From an uncultured Muribaculaceae bacterium (GTDB taxonomy: Bacteria > Bacteroidota > Bacteroidia > Bacteroidales > Muribaculaceae), in NCBI GenBank assembly GCA_910587235.1, contig CAJUKD010000006.1, forward strand, positions 39,286-103,285: 64,000 nucleotides of DNA, in the 5' to 3' direction. Made by a program: the position numbers and the translations under genes. Numbering within the stretch: position 1 is the stretch's first letter; each line of letters starts with the position of its first letter. This document shows, piece by piece, positions 41,082-48,895 of the stretch. The notes below the pieces were generated by a model that saw only the letters and a list, made by a program, of their open reading frames with translations, had not been told where the DNA came from and did not search any database.

Positions 41082-42893
41082 TTATTCGGGGTGTAACTCG
41101 TTGTAAATCAATGATGCCTTTGCCGGCCCTACCACTGCGGCTATTTCGTCGATGTCGGCTTCGGTCAGGCGTTTCACGCTTTTGAAATGGGTGAGTAAGG
41201 CTTCGGCGCTTTTGGTTCCAATGCCTTTTATGTCGTCCAATGCGCTGGTTATCTGTGATTTGCTCCTGCGGTTGCGATGGTGGGTTATGCCGAAACGGTG
41301 GGCTTCGTCGCGCAGGTGTTGCACCACACGCAGTGTTTCGGAGTTCTTGTCGATGTATAGAGGTATACTGTCGCCCGGAAAGTATATTTCCTCCAGGCGT
41401 TTGGCTATGCCTACAAGTGCCACCTTACCTCTTATTCCCATTGCGTCGAATGCCTCTACCGCAGCGCTGAGCTGTCCTTTTCCGCCGTCGACCACCACAA
41501 GCTGCGGAAGTTCTTCACCCTCCTGCATCAGTCGGGTGTAGCGTCGGGTGAGTACTTCTTTCATTGAGGCGAAGTCGTCGGGTCCGGTGACGGTGCGTAT
41601 GTTGAAATGTCGGTAATCGCGTTTCGACGGTTTTCCGTCGCGGAACACCACGCAGGAAGCGACAGGATTTGTGCCCTGTATGTTCGAGTTGTCGAAACAC
41701 TCTATATGGCGCGGAAGTTCGCTCAGACGGAAGTCGGACTTTATTCGTTGCAGCAGGCGTTCGGTTCGTTCTTCGGGGTTGTGTTTCTCCATGTGCTTGA
41801 GGTCGTCTATGCGGTTCTGGCGGGCGTTCCGTTGCGAAACGTCGAGAAGCTTGGCTTTGTCGCCCCGTTGCGGGATTGTGAAAGTGACTCCGTTAAGTTC
41901 GATTTCCGGAGCTTCGGCTACCACGACTTCGGAATATTCTGCTCCCAGGCTCTGGCGAACTTCCTCCATGGCGTAGGCCAGAATCTCGGTGGCGCTTTCG
42001 TCGAGGCGCCGTTTGTAGCGCAGGGTTATGGAGCGGACAACGGCTCCCCGGCGGACGTGCATGTAGTTCACATATACCTCGGGGCTGCTGTCGTCGTCGA
42101 TTCCGAACACGTCGATGTCGGCTATGGTCTGGCTGACGATTACGCTTTTCGAGCGGTAGTTTTCCACCAGCCGGTAATTTTCTTTGAGTTCCTGCGCTTC
42201 CTCAAAACGGAGTTCTGACGCCAGCCGTGTCATTTCTTCGCGCAGATAGTCGAGCAGTTCCTGAGTTTCACCGCGGAGAATCTGACGTATGCGGTCGATA
42301 TAAGCGCGGTATGTCGCGGCGTCTATTTCTCCGGTGCAGCAGCCCCGGCATTTTTTTATGTGATACTGGAGGCAAAGGCGTCCTTTTCCTTTTGATATGT
42401 ATTCGGGCGTGATTGCATGGCGGCAGGTGCGTAAGGGATACAGTTTTCCTATCAGCTCGAGTACGGCGCGGGCCACAGAGGTGTTGGTGTACGGGCCGTA
42501 ATATTTCGAACCGTCGCGTATGTGCTGACGTGTCATGAAAACCCGCGGATAGTGTTCGTTTGTGACCACAATCCACGGATAGGATTTGTCATCCTTCAGC
42601 AGAACATTGTAGCGCGGCTGATGTTCTTTTATCATTGAGTTCTCAAGATTCAGCGCATCCTGTTCGGTGGGCACCACGATGTAGCTCATGTCGGCTATTG
42701 CGCGTACGAGCAGATTCGTCCGCAGGCTGTCGTGCGTGCGGTTGAAGTAAGATGATACCCGACGTTTGAGATTCTTGGCCTTGCCGACATATATTACCGT
42801 TCCTCCGGCGTCGTAGTATGTATAGACTCCGGGAGTGGACGGCAGAATGGCGATTTTTTCCGCCAGTTCGGCTGATTTTTTTGAAAGTGCCAT
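41082..42893 (-). CDS. uvrC: Excinuclease ABC subunit C
   Basis: 603 residues. N-terminal GIY-YIG nuclease (STPGVYTYYDAGG, IYVGKAKNLKRRVSSYF), a Cys-rich region (CRHAITPEYISKGKGRLCLQ, CRGCC), a UVR motif (LASELRFEEAQELKENY) that contacts UvrB, an RNase-H-like C-terminal nuclease (IECFDNSNIQGTNPVASCVV, LVVVDGGKGQLSAAVEAF), and terminal helix-hairpin-helix motifs (LDDIKGIGTKSAEALL). It makes both incisions in nucleotide excision repair. A strong hairpin separates it from apt upstream. Confidence 0.98.
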   Translation of the reverse strand: MALSKKSAELAEKIAILPSTPGVYTYYDAGGTVIYVGKAKNLKRRVSSYFNRTHDSLRTNLLVRAIADMSYIVVPTEQDALNLENSMIKEHQPRYNVLLKDDKSYPWIVVTNEHYPRVFMTRQHIRDGSKYYGPYTNTSVARAVLELIGKLYPLRTCRHAITPEYISKGKGRLCLQYHIKKCRGCCTGEIDAATYRAYIDRIRQILRGETQELLDYLREEMTRLASELRFEEAQELKENYRLVENYRSKSVIVSQTIADIDVFGIDDDSSPEVYVNYMHVRRGAVVRSITLRYKRRLDESATEILAYAMEEVRQSLGAEYSEVVVAEAPEIELNGVTFTIPQRGDKAKLLDVSQRNARQNRIDDLKHMEKHNPEERTERLLQRIKSDFRLSELPRHIECFDNSNIQGTNPVASCVVFRDGKPSKRDYRHFNIRTVTGPDDFASMKEVLTRRYTRLMQEGEELPQLVVVDGGKGQLSAAVEAFDAMGIRGKVALVGIAKRLEEIYFPGDSIPLYIDKNSETLRVVQHLRDEAHRFGITHHRNRRSKSQITSALDDIKGIGTKSAEALLTHFKSVKRLTEADIDEIAAVVGPAKASLIYNELHPE

Positions 42894-42932
42894 GCTCTTG
42901 GAACTGTATTTTGCGAATTGGACCTATTAATT

Positions 42933-42979
42933 AGAACAAACGCCGCTCGGAAACGGGCGGCGTTTGTTCTGCTTTTTTT
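42933..42979 (+). terminator. Strong hairpin with T-run between apt and uvrC
   Basis: AGAACAAACGCCGC (42933-42946) and GCGGCGTTTGTTCT (42957-42970) form a perfect 14-bp stem. Seven T follow on the plus strand (42973-42979), while both flanking genes are on the minus strand. For apt the stem is preceded by A7 but followed by no U-run, so the direction of action is unclear. Confidence 0.6.
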
Positions 42980-42999
42980 GGCATCGGGATGCCCGTGGC

Positions 43000-43518
43000 T
43001 CAATATTTGATCAGCGATGTTACTTCGGCTTCGGCCGGAAGGGCGTCGCGACCGTTGAGCGATGTAAGCTCGATGATGAAGTTTACGTAGATTTTTTTAG
43101 GATTGAGGCTTTTGACCAGTTTATATGCGGCAGCCATCGTTCCGCCTGTCGCGAGCACGTCGTCGTGGAGCACTACTATGTCGTCGGGTCCGATTGCGTC
43201 GCGGTGTATTTCGATTACATCGGTACCGTATTCCTTGGCATATTCCTGGCGGATGGTGTCGGCGGGCAGTTTTCCGGGTTTGCGGCATGGCACGAAGCCG
43301 GCTCCGAGTTCGAATGCAAGAATGGAGCCTCCGATGAAGCCTCGCGATTCTATACCTACGACTTTGGTCACACCTTTGTCGCGGTAAAGCTGTGAAAGAT
43401 CCCAGCCTATGATATGCAGCGCGCGCGGGTCTTTGAATGCCGTGGTGAGGTCTTTGAACAGGACGCCTTTCGTGGGAAAGTCCTGCACGTCGCGGATTTT
43501 GGATTTGATGTATTCCAT
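43000..43518 (-). CDS. apt: Adenine phosphoribosyltransferase
   Basis: 172 residues, typical length. Opens with IRDVQDFPTKGVLFKDLTT (APT N-terminal motif), then VVGIESRGFIGGSILAFELG, the flexible loop EYAKEYGTDVIEIHRDAI, and the PRPP-binding motif VVLHDDVLATGGTMAAA. It salvages adenine to AMP using PRPP. Neighbours are mnmG upstream (64 bp) and uvrC downstream beyond the hairpin. Confidence 0.97.
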   Translation of the reverse strand: MEYIKSKIRDVQDFPTKGVLFKDLTTAFKDPRALHIIGWDLSQLYRDKGVTKVVGIESRGFIGGSILAFELGAGFVPCRKPGKLPADTIRQEYAKEYGTDVIEIHRDAIGPDDIVVLHDDVLATGGTMAAAYKLVKSLNPKKIYVNFIIELTSLNGRDALPAEAEVTSLIKY

Positions 43519-43582
43519 GATTCTTATGGTTAAATTATTGATATTATTATTCTTGAGTCTATGGGTGTTTCACGTGGAACAT

Positions 43583-45463
43583 TTATCTGTTCATGAGTAA
43601 CAGAAGTATGTTGATGTCGGATGGCGATATTCCAGGTATGCGTGACGCCTGTCCTATTGTGGCAGGACGTATGCGTGAAAGTTTCTGTCTGGCTTCTGTG
43701 GAGAGTGAGTTTATGGTATCGAACTCGAAGCCGGCAGGAATGCGGACTTCGTCGAGTCGGCGCAATTTGTCGGCAACCGCACGTTCGCGCTCGATGTAGC
43801 CGCTGTATTTTATCAGCACTTCGGCTGCTTCCACTATTTCCTCGCGTCGTTCGGCGGGAATGGCGTCGATTGCGTTCTGCAGGGCATCGATATGCGGTGC
43901 GAGCAGTGTTATGTTGAGCTGGGGGCGTTGTATAAGATCTATAAGTCTTACACCTTGCCGGAGCGGTGTCGTACCCAGTGCTTCGAGAACCGGATTGATT
44001 CGTTCGGCACGCACGCTGAAAGTGCGTGCGAGTTCTATCAGGCCGTCGCGCAAGCGGCGTTTTTCTTCTACGAGTTGCATACGGCGCTCGTCGGCGAGTC
44101 CTATGGCATGAGCGCGCGGGGTAAGGCGCATGTCGGCGTCATCCTGTCTGAGCAGGATACGGTACTCCGCACGGGAGGTGAACATGCGGTACGGTTCGTC
44201 GACGCCTTTTGTGACAAGATCGTCGATGAGTACCCCTATGTAGGCTTCGTCGCGTGCCAGAGTGAACGGCTCGCGTCCTTGAGCCGCCAAAGCGGCATTG
44301 GCTCCGGCGATCAAGCCCTGGCCTGCCGCTTCTTCGTAGCCGGTGGTGCCGTTGACCTGGCCGGCAAAATACAAACCGGGAACAAGGCGCGTTTCCAGTG
44401 TGTGGAGCAATTGCGTCGGGTCGAAAAAGTCATATTCTATGGCATAGCCCGGGCGGTATAGCCTTGCATCGGCGAGCGCCGGAACGGTAGACAGTGCGGC
44501 TATCTGAATGTCCATAGGCATTGACGAAGAAAAGCCGTTCAGGTAGTATTCCTGCGTGCTTTCTCCTTCAGGCTCGAGGAAGAGCTGATGCTCGGTCTTA
44601 TCGGCGAAAGTCACGATTTTTGTTTCGATCGAAGGGCAGTAGCGGGGGCCTATGGACTGTATCTGTCCGTTGAACAGCGGCGAGTCGGGCAGGCCTTCAC
44701 GCAGTATACGGCATGTTTCTTCGTTGGTGTAGACGATGTGACAGTCGCGTCGGCGCAATGTGCTGTGGATTTCGGGGAGGAATGAGAAGTGGTGGAAGTC
44801 GTTGTCGCCGCTTTGCGCGACCGTCAGGCTGAAGTCTATGCTGCGACCGTCGATACGTACGGGAGTTCCGGTTTTCATTCGGTCTGTGCGGAAGCCGCGT
44901 GCGGCGAGCTGTTCTGTCAGTCCGTGGGATGCGGGTTCGGATATGCGTCCGCCTTCGAATTTATGTCGGCCTATGTGCATAAGACCGTTGAGGAATGTGC
45001 CGGCTGTCAGCACCACTTTCCGCGCCTTGAATTCGGCACCTTCAGCGGTGGCTACGCCTGCAAGCTTGTCTTCCTCGTCGAAAAGCAGCCTGTCGACAGA
45101 GCCTTGCCACATATATAGATTGTCTGTATTTTCAAGTATCTCGCGCCACAGGGCTGAGAATTTGTTGCGGTCGGCCTGCGCGCGCGGACTCCACATGGCG
45201 GGGCCCTTGGAGCGGTTGAGCATACGGAACTGTATTGATGTGCGGTCTGTGACAATTCCTGTCATGCCGCCTAAAGCGTCGATTTCACGCACAATCTGTC
45301 CTTTGGCTATTCCACCTATGGCCGGATTGCAGCTCATCTGGGCTATCTTGCCCATGTCCATAGTTATCAGAAGTGTCTGTGCGCCAAGACGCGCGGCGGC
45401 ATGTGCGGCCTCGCATCCGGCGTGTCCGGCTCCGACAACTATTACATCGTAATCGAAATGCAT
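43583..45463 (-). CDS. mnmG: tRNA uridine-34 carboxymethylaminomethyl synthesis enzyme MnmG
   Basis: 626 residues. FAD-binding VIVVGAGHAGCEAAHAAARL, NPAIGGIAKGQIVREIDALGG, GPAMWSPRAQADR (catalytic Cys-bearing neighbourhood in the family), GTFLNGLMHIGRHKFEGGR, RYCPSIETKIV, FAGQVNGTTGYEEAAGQGL and the C-terminal helical domain ending PATIGQASRIPGISPSDINI, which binds MnmE. With MnmE it modifies the wobble uridine of several tRNAs. Between ybeY (47 bp upstream) and apt. Confidence 0.98.
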   Translation of the reverse strand: MHFDYDVIVVGAGHAGCEAAHAAARLGAQTLLITMDMGKIAQMSCNPAIGGIAKGQIVREIDALGGMTGIVTDRTSIQFRMLNRSKGPAMWSPRAQADRNKFSALWREILENTDNLYMWQGSVDRLLFDEEDKLAGVATAEGAEFKARKVVLTAGTFLNGLMHIGRHKFEGGRISEPASHGLTEQLAARGFRTDRMKTGTPVRIDGRSIDFSLTVAQSGDNDFHHFSFLPEIHSTLRRRDCHIVYTNEETCRILREGLPDSPLFNGQIQSIGPRYCPSIETKIVTFADKTEHQLFLEPEGESTQEYYLNGFSSSMPMDIQIAALSTVPALADARLYRPGYAIEYDFFDPTQLLHTLETRLVPGLYFAGQVNGTTGYEEAAGQGLIAGANAALAAQGREPFTLARDEAYIGVLIDDLVTKGVDEPYRMFTSRAEYRILLRQDDADMRLTPRAHAIGLADERRMQLVEEKRRLRDGLIELARTFSVRAERINPVLEALGTTPLRQGVRLIDLIQRPQLNITLLAPHIDALQNAIDAIPAERREEIVEAAEVLIKYSGYIERERAVADKLRRLDEVRIPAGFEFDTINSLSTEARQKLSRIRPATIGQASRIPGISPSDINILLLLMNR

Positions 45464-45509
45464 TCTTGTATTCCTTTCTTGACTTGTAACGGTGGACGAG
45501 GATGACTGT

Positions 45510-45932
45510 TTATAAAAGCCCGAGGCTTTCGTTTTCCTCGCGTTCCATTATTTCGCGTTCGCCCGGCCCTTTGTCGTTTATTCCGCATAGGTGCAGTACG
45601 CCATGAATGATCACACGCAGAAGTTCCCTGTCATAATCTCCGCCGCCGAAAGCTTCGGCGTTTGTGCGCACGGTGTCGAGCGATATGTACATGTCGCCCC
45701 GCAGCATTTGCCCCATGCAGTTGTCGAATGTGATTATGTCAGTGAAGTAATCGTGGTTCAGATAGCGGCGGTTCACATCAATAATTGTAGTGTCGTCGCA
45801 AAAGATATAGGTCAAAGCGCCTACAAAGCGGTTGTGGCGTTGCGCGACTTGAGTAATCCAATTCTCAAGTCGTTGATAATCAAGCTCGGGACGTTCAACA
45901 CCCGAACATGTCCATTGAAAAACGGGCGTCAT
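45510..45932 (-). CDS. ybeY: Endoribonuclease YbeY
   Basis: 140 residues from the ATG at 45932, 18 nt after a -7 box; a longer in-frame frame would include that promoter. Conserved elements are LNHDYFTDIITFDN and GDMYISLDTVRTNAEAFG. The metal site reads VIIHGVLHLCGINDKGPGE, where the usual third His of HGxLHLxGxDH is not at its normal place (N-D-K instead). This looks like a Bacteroidetes lineage variant. YbeY matures 16S rRNA 3' ends and assists ribosome quality control. Confidence 0.93.
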   Translation of the reverse strand: MTPVFQWTCSGVERPELDYQRLENWITQVAQRHNRFVGALTYIFCDDTTIIDVNRRYLNHDYFTDIITFDNCMGQMLRGDMYISLDTVRTNAEAFGGGDYDRELLRVIIHGVLHLCGINDKGPGEREIMEREENESLGLL

Positions 45933-45950
45933 TGCTTGCTTATTAAAACA

Positions 45951-45958
45951 CAAAGATA
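45951..45958 (-). promoter_or_regulatory. -7 promoter box of ybeY (and probably mnmG-apt)
   Basis: TATCTTTG on the minus strand, 18 nt before the ybeY ATG. Confidence 0.55.
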
Positions 45959-46200
45959 GAAAATTTAGGCTAAAAATGCGAATTCTCGGGCCTCGAAATT
46001 TTTCTGACACGAATTCTCAAAGGTGTAAAAAGCATTGAATCTCCTGATATTTAGGCTGTAATGGGTAAAATTGTCTTCTGAGAATTGAAAATTTGAAACG
46101 CGCCCCTCCATCTGCCCGGTATTTTATAATCTCAAAGCATTGAAACAAGACCTTCAAGACTAAACTTATGCCGCCCTGTCCTTCATTGAACAAAATTCAT
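45959..46200. other. Divergent intergenic region ybeY / LPS-core operon
   Basis: The full gap is 346 bp (45933-46278). Apart from the -7 boxes at its ends I see no ORF, tRNA or strong hairpin; the middle is AT-rich with a short C-rich patch near 46100. Long enough for an operator or small RNA, but nothing specific is visible. Confidence 0.4.
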
Positions 46201-46208
46201 TAAATTTG
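46201..46208 (+). promoter_or_regulatory. -7 promoter box of the LPS-core-type operon
   Basis: TAAATTTG followed by C, 70 nt before the first ATG at 46279, giving a leader of about 65 nt. Confidence 0.5.
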
Positions 46209-46278
46209 CAGATGTGTGCGGTTTTCCTCTCCCCTACCCCACCATTGAAAAATCATTACACAATTTCCGCAAAAAAAG

Positions 46279-47046
46279 ATGGAGCCTCTTTCAGCCACAA
46301 TCATCACCTTTAATGAGGAAGCCAATATCGAACGCTGCCTGAATTCGCTTGTCGGTGTCGTGTCGGAAATAATAGTCGTTGACTCCCATTCGACCGACGC
46401 CACACTCGACATTTGCCGTCGTTACGGCTGCCGTATCACCGTTCGTGATTTCGAAGGCTTCGGTTCGCAGCGCCAATATGCAACCGGACTTACCACATCC
46501 AGGCATGTCCTTTCGATTGATGCCGATGAGGTGCTTTCCGAAGAACTTCGTCAGGCAATCATTGATTTGCGGCGCGAGGGTTTCAGACATCGCATGTATT
46601 CCGCTACGGTAAATAATTTTATCTGTGGCCGAGCCATGCGCCACAGCGGTTGGGGGCCTGAACGTCAGGTACGCCTCTTTGACAAACGTTATGCAACCTG
46701 GGACCTTCGCGATGTGGGCGAACGCATCACGCATTCCGACAGTGTGTGTCCGGAACTTCTTCCCGGATGTGTAAACCATTACCGCTGCGGATCCATATCC
46801 GAACTTGAATTTAAAGAAACGCGTCATGCGCGCATGCGCGGGCGCGTGCTTGCGGCTTCAGGATGCGACGTCGGCGTTTTCGGCGCATGGCTTCGCGCCA
46901 CGGGCGCTTTTGTCCGTTGCCATGTACGTCACGGGGCTATCCTGGACGGGCGGGAGGGGCGGCACATCGCTGTCAGCCGTTATGTTTCCACTCTTGCCGC
47001 ATATCGCACAGCCCGACGTATGGCAAAAGAACAGACCAAGGCATGA
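46279..47046 (+). CDS. Family 2 glycosyltransferase, LPS-core type (WaaE/KdtX-like)
   Basis: 255 residues of GT-A fold: SATIITFNEEANIERCLNSL (nucleotide-binding start), EIIVVDSHSTDATLDICRRY, LSIDADEVLSEELRQAI (DxD-like Asp-Ala-Asp), then the WaaE-like acceptor region NNFICGRAMRHSGWGPERQV and VRLFDKRYATWDLRDVGERI. Homologues add beta-linked hexoses to the inner LPS core. It is the first gene of a four-gene operon, and its stop overlaps the next start (ATGA at 47043). The acceptor sugar cannot be told. Confidence 0.88.
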   Translation: MEPLSATIITFNEEANIERCLNSLVGVVSEIIVVDSHSTDATLDICRRYGCRITVRDFEGFGSQRQYATGLTTSRHVLSIDADEVLSEELRQAIIDLRREGFRHRMYSATVNNFICGRAMRHSGWGPERQVRLFDKRYATWDLRDVGERITHSDSVCPELLPGCVNHYRCGSISELEFKETRHARMRGRVLAASGCDVGVFGAWLRATGAFVRCHVRHGAILDGREGRHIAVSRYVSTLAAYRTARRMAKEQTKA

Positions 47047-48125
47047 ACATAATACATATAATATCAAACAAAGTGTGGGGCGGTGGCGAACGCTATGCGC
47101 TCGACCTATGCCGGCGTTCCGCCGCCGACGGCCATAGTGTGGCCGTACTGTCGCGACGTATTCCCGAAGTGGCACGCCGTTTTACCGACGCTGGTATTCC
47201 TGTCGGCTATCTGCCCTTGCGCGGTGCTCTCGACCCCTTTACCCCTACTCTGCTCGCTCGTGTCCTGAACCGCCTGGCTGCGCCTGTCGTTGTCCATGTC
47301 CATAATTTCAAGGATGCCGCTATGGCCGTGCGCGCCCGTCGGCTTATGGCCGATCAGGATAAGGTGCGCATCGTCTGTACGCGTCATCTTGTAAAAGCAG
47401 CCAAGACCGGTCGTTCAGCCACTGCACTTTTTTCGAGGCTCGATGCCATAGTATTTGTCAGTGAACTCGCACGTGATGAATTTTTATCCACATCTCCTGC
47501 CGTGGCATCGGAAAAGCTGCATGTAGTGCATAATTCGGTGATTATACCCGACGCTGTCGCGGTTCCCGAAGAAAAAAACTATGGTCCGGTACGCCTTGTT
47601 TTTGCCGGTCGTCTTGTGGCTGAAAAAGGGCTTGAAGTTCTTGTGCGAGCCATGGGCGAGCTGTCTGATCTCGACTTGAGGCTGACGGTCTGCGGCAGCG
47701 GCGACAGCCGCGATGTTATGCCTGTCGTCCGCCTTGCGCGTGGACTGGATATCGCGTCGCGTATTGAATGGGCAGGCCATGTCGACGACGTGTATGCCTA
47801 TATCCGCCGTGCCGACATAGGTGTGGTTCCTTCCGTGTGCCGTGAATCATTCGGCCTGACAGTCGTTGAATTTATGTCGCAGGGGCTTCCCGTCGTGAGT
47901 ACATCGAATGGAGCGCAGAAAGAGATTATCACCGACGGCCGCGACGGACTGCTTGTTCCGCCGTCCGATGTCGCAGCTCTGGCTGCCGCTATCCGGCGTC
48001 TGGCCGGCGATGAGGCTTTGCGGCGCGACTTGGGAGAGGCGGCACGCCAAACTTTCGAGAGCCGTTTTTCCTACGAGCGGTTTTACGGTCGCATGCTTGG
48101 AATCTATAGAGGTGACAGTCTATGA
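47043..48125 (+). CDS. Family 4 glycosyltransferase
   Basis: 360 residues from the ATG at 47043, chosen because it overlaps the previous stop; an earlier in-frame start lies inside the upstream gene. GT-B fold: IHIISNKVWGGGERYALDL (acceptor loop), VRLVFAGRLVAEKGLEVL (GT4 hinge with donor-binding Arg/Lys), WAGHVDDVYAYIRRADIGVV, and the EX7E motif in ESFGLTVVEFMSQGLPVV. It probably transfers a sugar onto the LPS core. Stop overlaps the following kinase start. Confidence 0.9.
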   Translation: MNIIHIISNKVWGGGERYALDLCRRSAADGHSVAVLSRRIPEVARRFTDAGIPVGYLPLRGALDPFTPTLLARVLNRLAAPVVVHVHNFKDAAMAVRARRLMADQDKVRIVCTRHLVKAAKTGRSATALFSRLDAIVFVSELARDEFLSTSPAVASEKLHVVHNSVIIPDAVAVPEEKNYGPVRLVFAGRLVAEKGLEVLVRAMGELSDLDLRLTVCGSGDSRDVMPVVRLARGLDIASRIEWAGHVDDVYAYIRRADIGVVPSVCRESFGLTVVEFMSQGLPVVSTSNGAQKEIITDGRDGLLVPPSDVAALAAAIRRLAGDEALRRDLGEAARQTFESRFSYERFYGRMLGIYRGDSL

Positions 48126-48895
48126 AGATACGCCAGAACATACATCCTGCACATGTTTCCGCTCTTTCCGCTCTTGTCGGCGATATAGCTTCGGGCGGCG
48201 TTCCGGCTCAGGCTGTGGAAATCTATCAGGGCCGCAATGTCGTGGCGGCGTTCGACGGTCCGGAAGGATGTCGCCTGAATATAAAGGCATTCCGGCGTCC
48301 TAATGCCATAAACCGTTTTGCCTATGGTGTTCTCCGCCATGGAAAGGCACGACGGGCTTACGACAATGCCTTGCGCCTGCTTGAAGCCGGGCTCTCCACT
48401 CCGCAGCCTCTGGCATGGATAGAGTGCCGCACGTGTGCCGGCGCATTGCTGTCGGAGAGTTATTTCCTGAGTGAGCAACTCGACGGTCGAGAGGATATAC
48501 GCCGTTGTGCCGGTATGGCCGATTTCGATGCCATCGCACGCGGTATAGCTGCTGTGATGCTGCGGCTTCACCGGGCGGGAATATGGATGAAAGATTTCAC
48601 ACCGGGCAATATCCTGTGGCAGCGTCTGCCCGACGGCACGTATGATTTCGCTCTTGTCGATATCAACCGCATGGCATTCGGGGTTCGGTCGCATCGGCGC
48701 CTGATGTCGAATTTCGGGCGTCTGTTTCCCGACGACGATGCCGCTACGGAGCGGGTTGCCCGCCACTATGCGTCGCTTGCCGGTCTGGATGCCGGGCATG
48801 TGGCCGAAGATGCCCGCAGGGCAATCGCTGACGCCCACCGGCGCCTGCAACGTAAGAATATCCTGAAAAAACTTTTCAAGCATAAAAGGAAATGA
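48122..48895 (+). CDS. WaaP/Kdo-kinase-like lipopolysaccharide core kinase
   Basis: 257 residues, a small protein-kinase-like fold. Lys of the ATP site is in LNIKAFRRPN. The catalytic loop is HRAGIWMKDFTPGNILWQ (Asp and Asn of the HxDxxxxN pattern; the His is replaced by a Lys-neighbouring Met). The metal Asp is in FALVDINRMAFG. It matches the lipopolysaccharide kinase (Kdo/WaaP) family of Bacteroidetes, which phosphorylates core sugars. The basic C-terminus (KNILKKLFKHKRK) suggests membrane contact. It is coupled by overlapping codons to genes on both sides. Confidence 0.85.
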   Translation: MKIRQNIHPAHVSALSALVGDIASGGVPAQAVEIYQGRNVVAAFDGPEGCRLNIKAFRRPNAINRFAYGVLRHGKARRAYDNALRLLEAGLSTPQPLAWIECRTCAGALLSESYFLSEQLDGREDIRRCAGMADFDAIARGIAAVMLRLHRAGIWMKDFTPGNILWQRLPDGTYDFALVDINRMAFGVRSHRRLMSNFGRLFPDDDAATERVARHYASLAGLDAGHVAEDARRAIADAHRRLQRKNILKKLFKHKRK

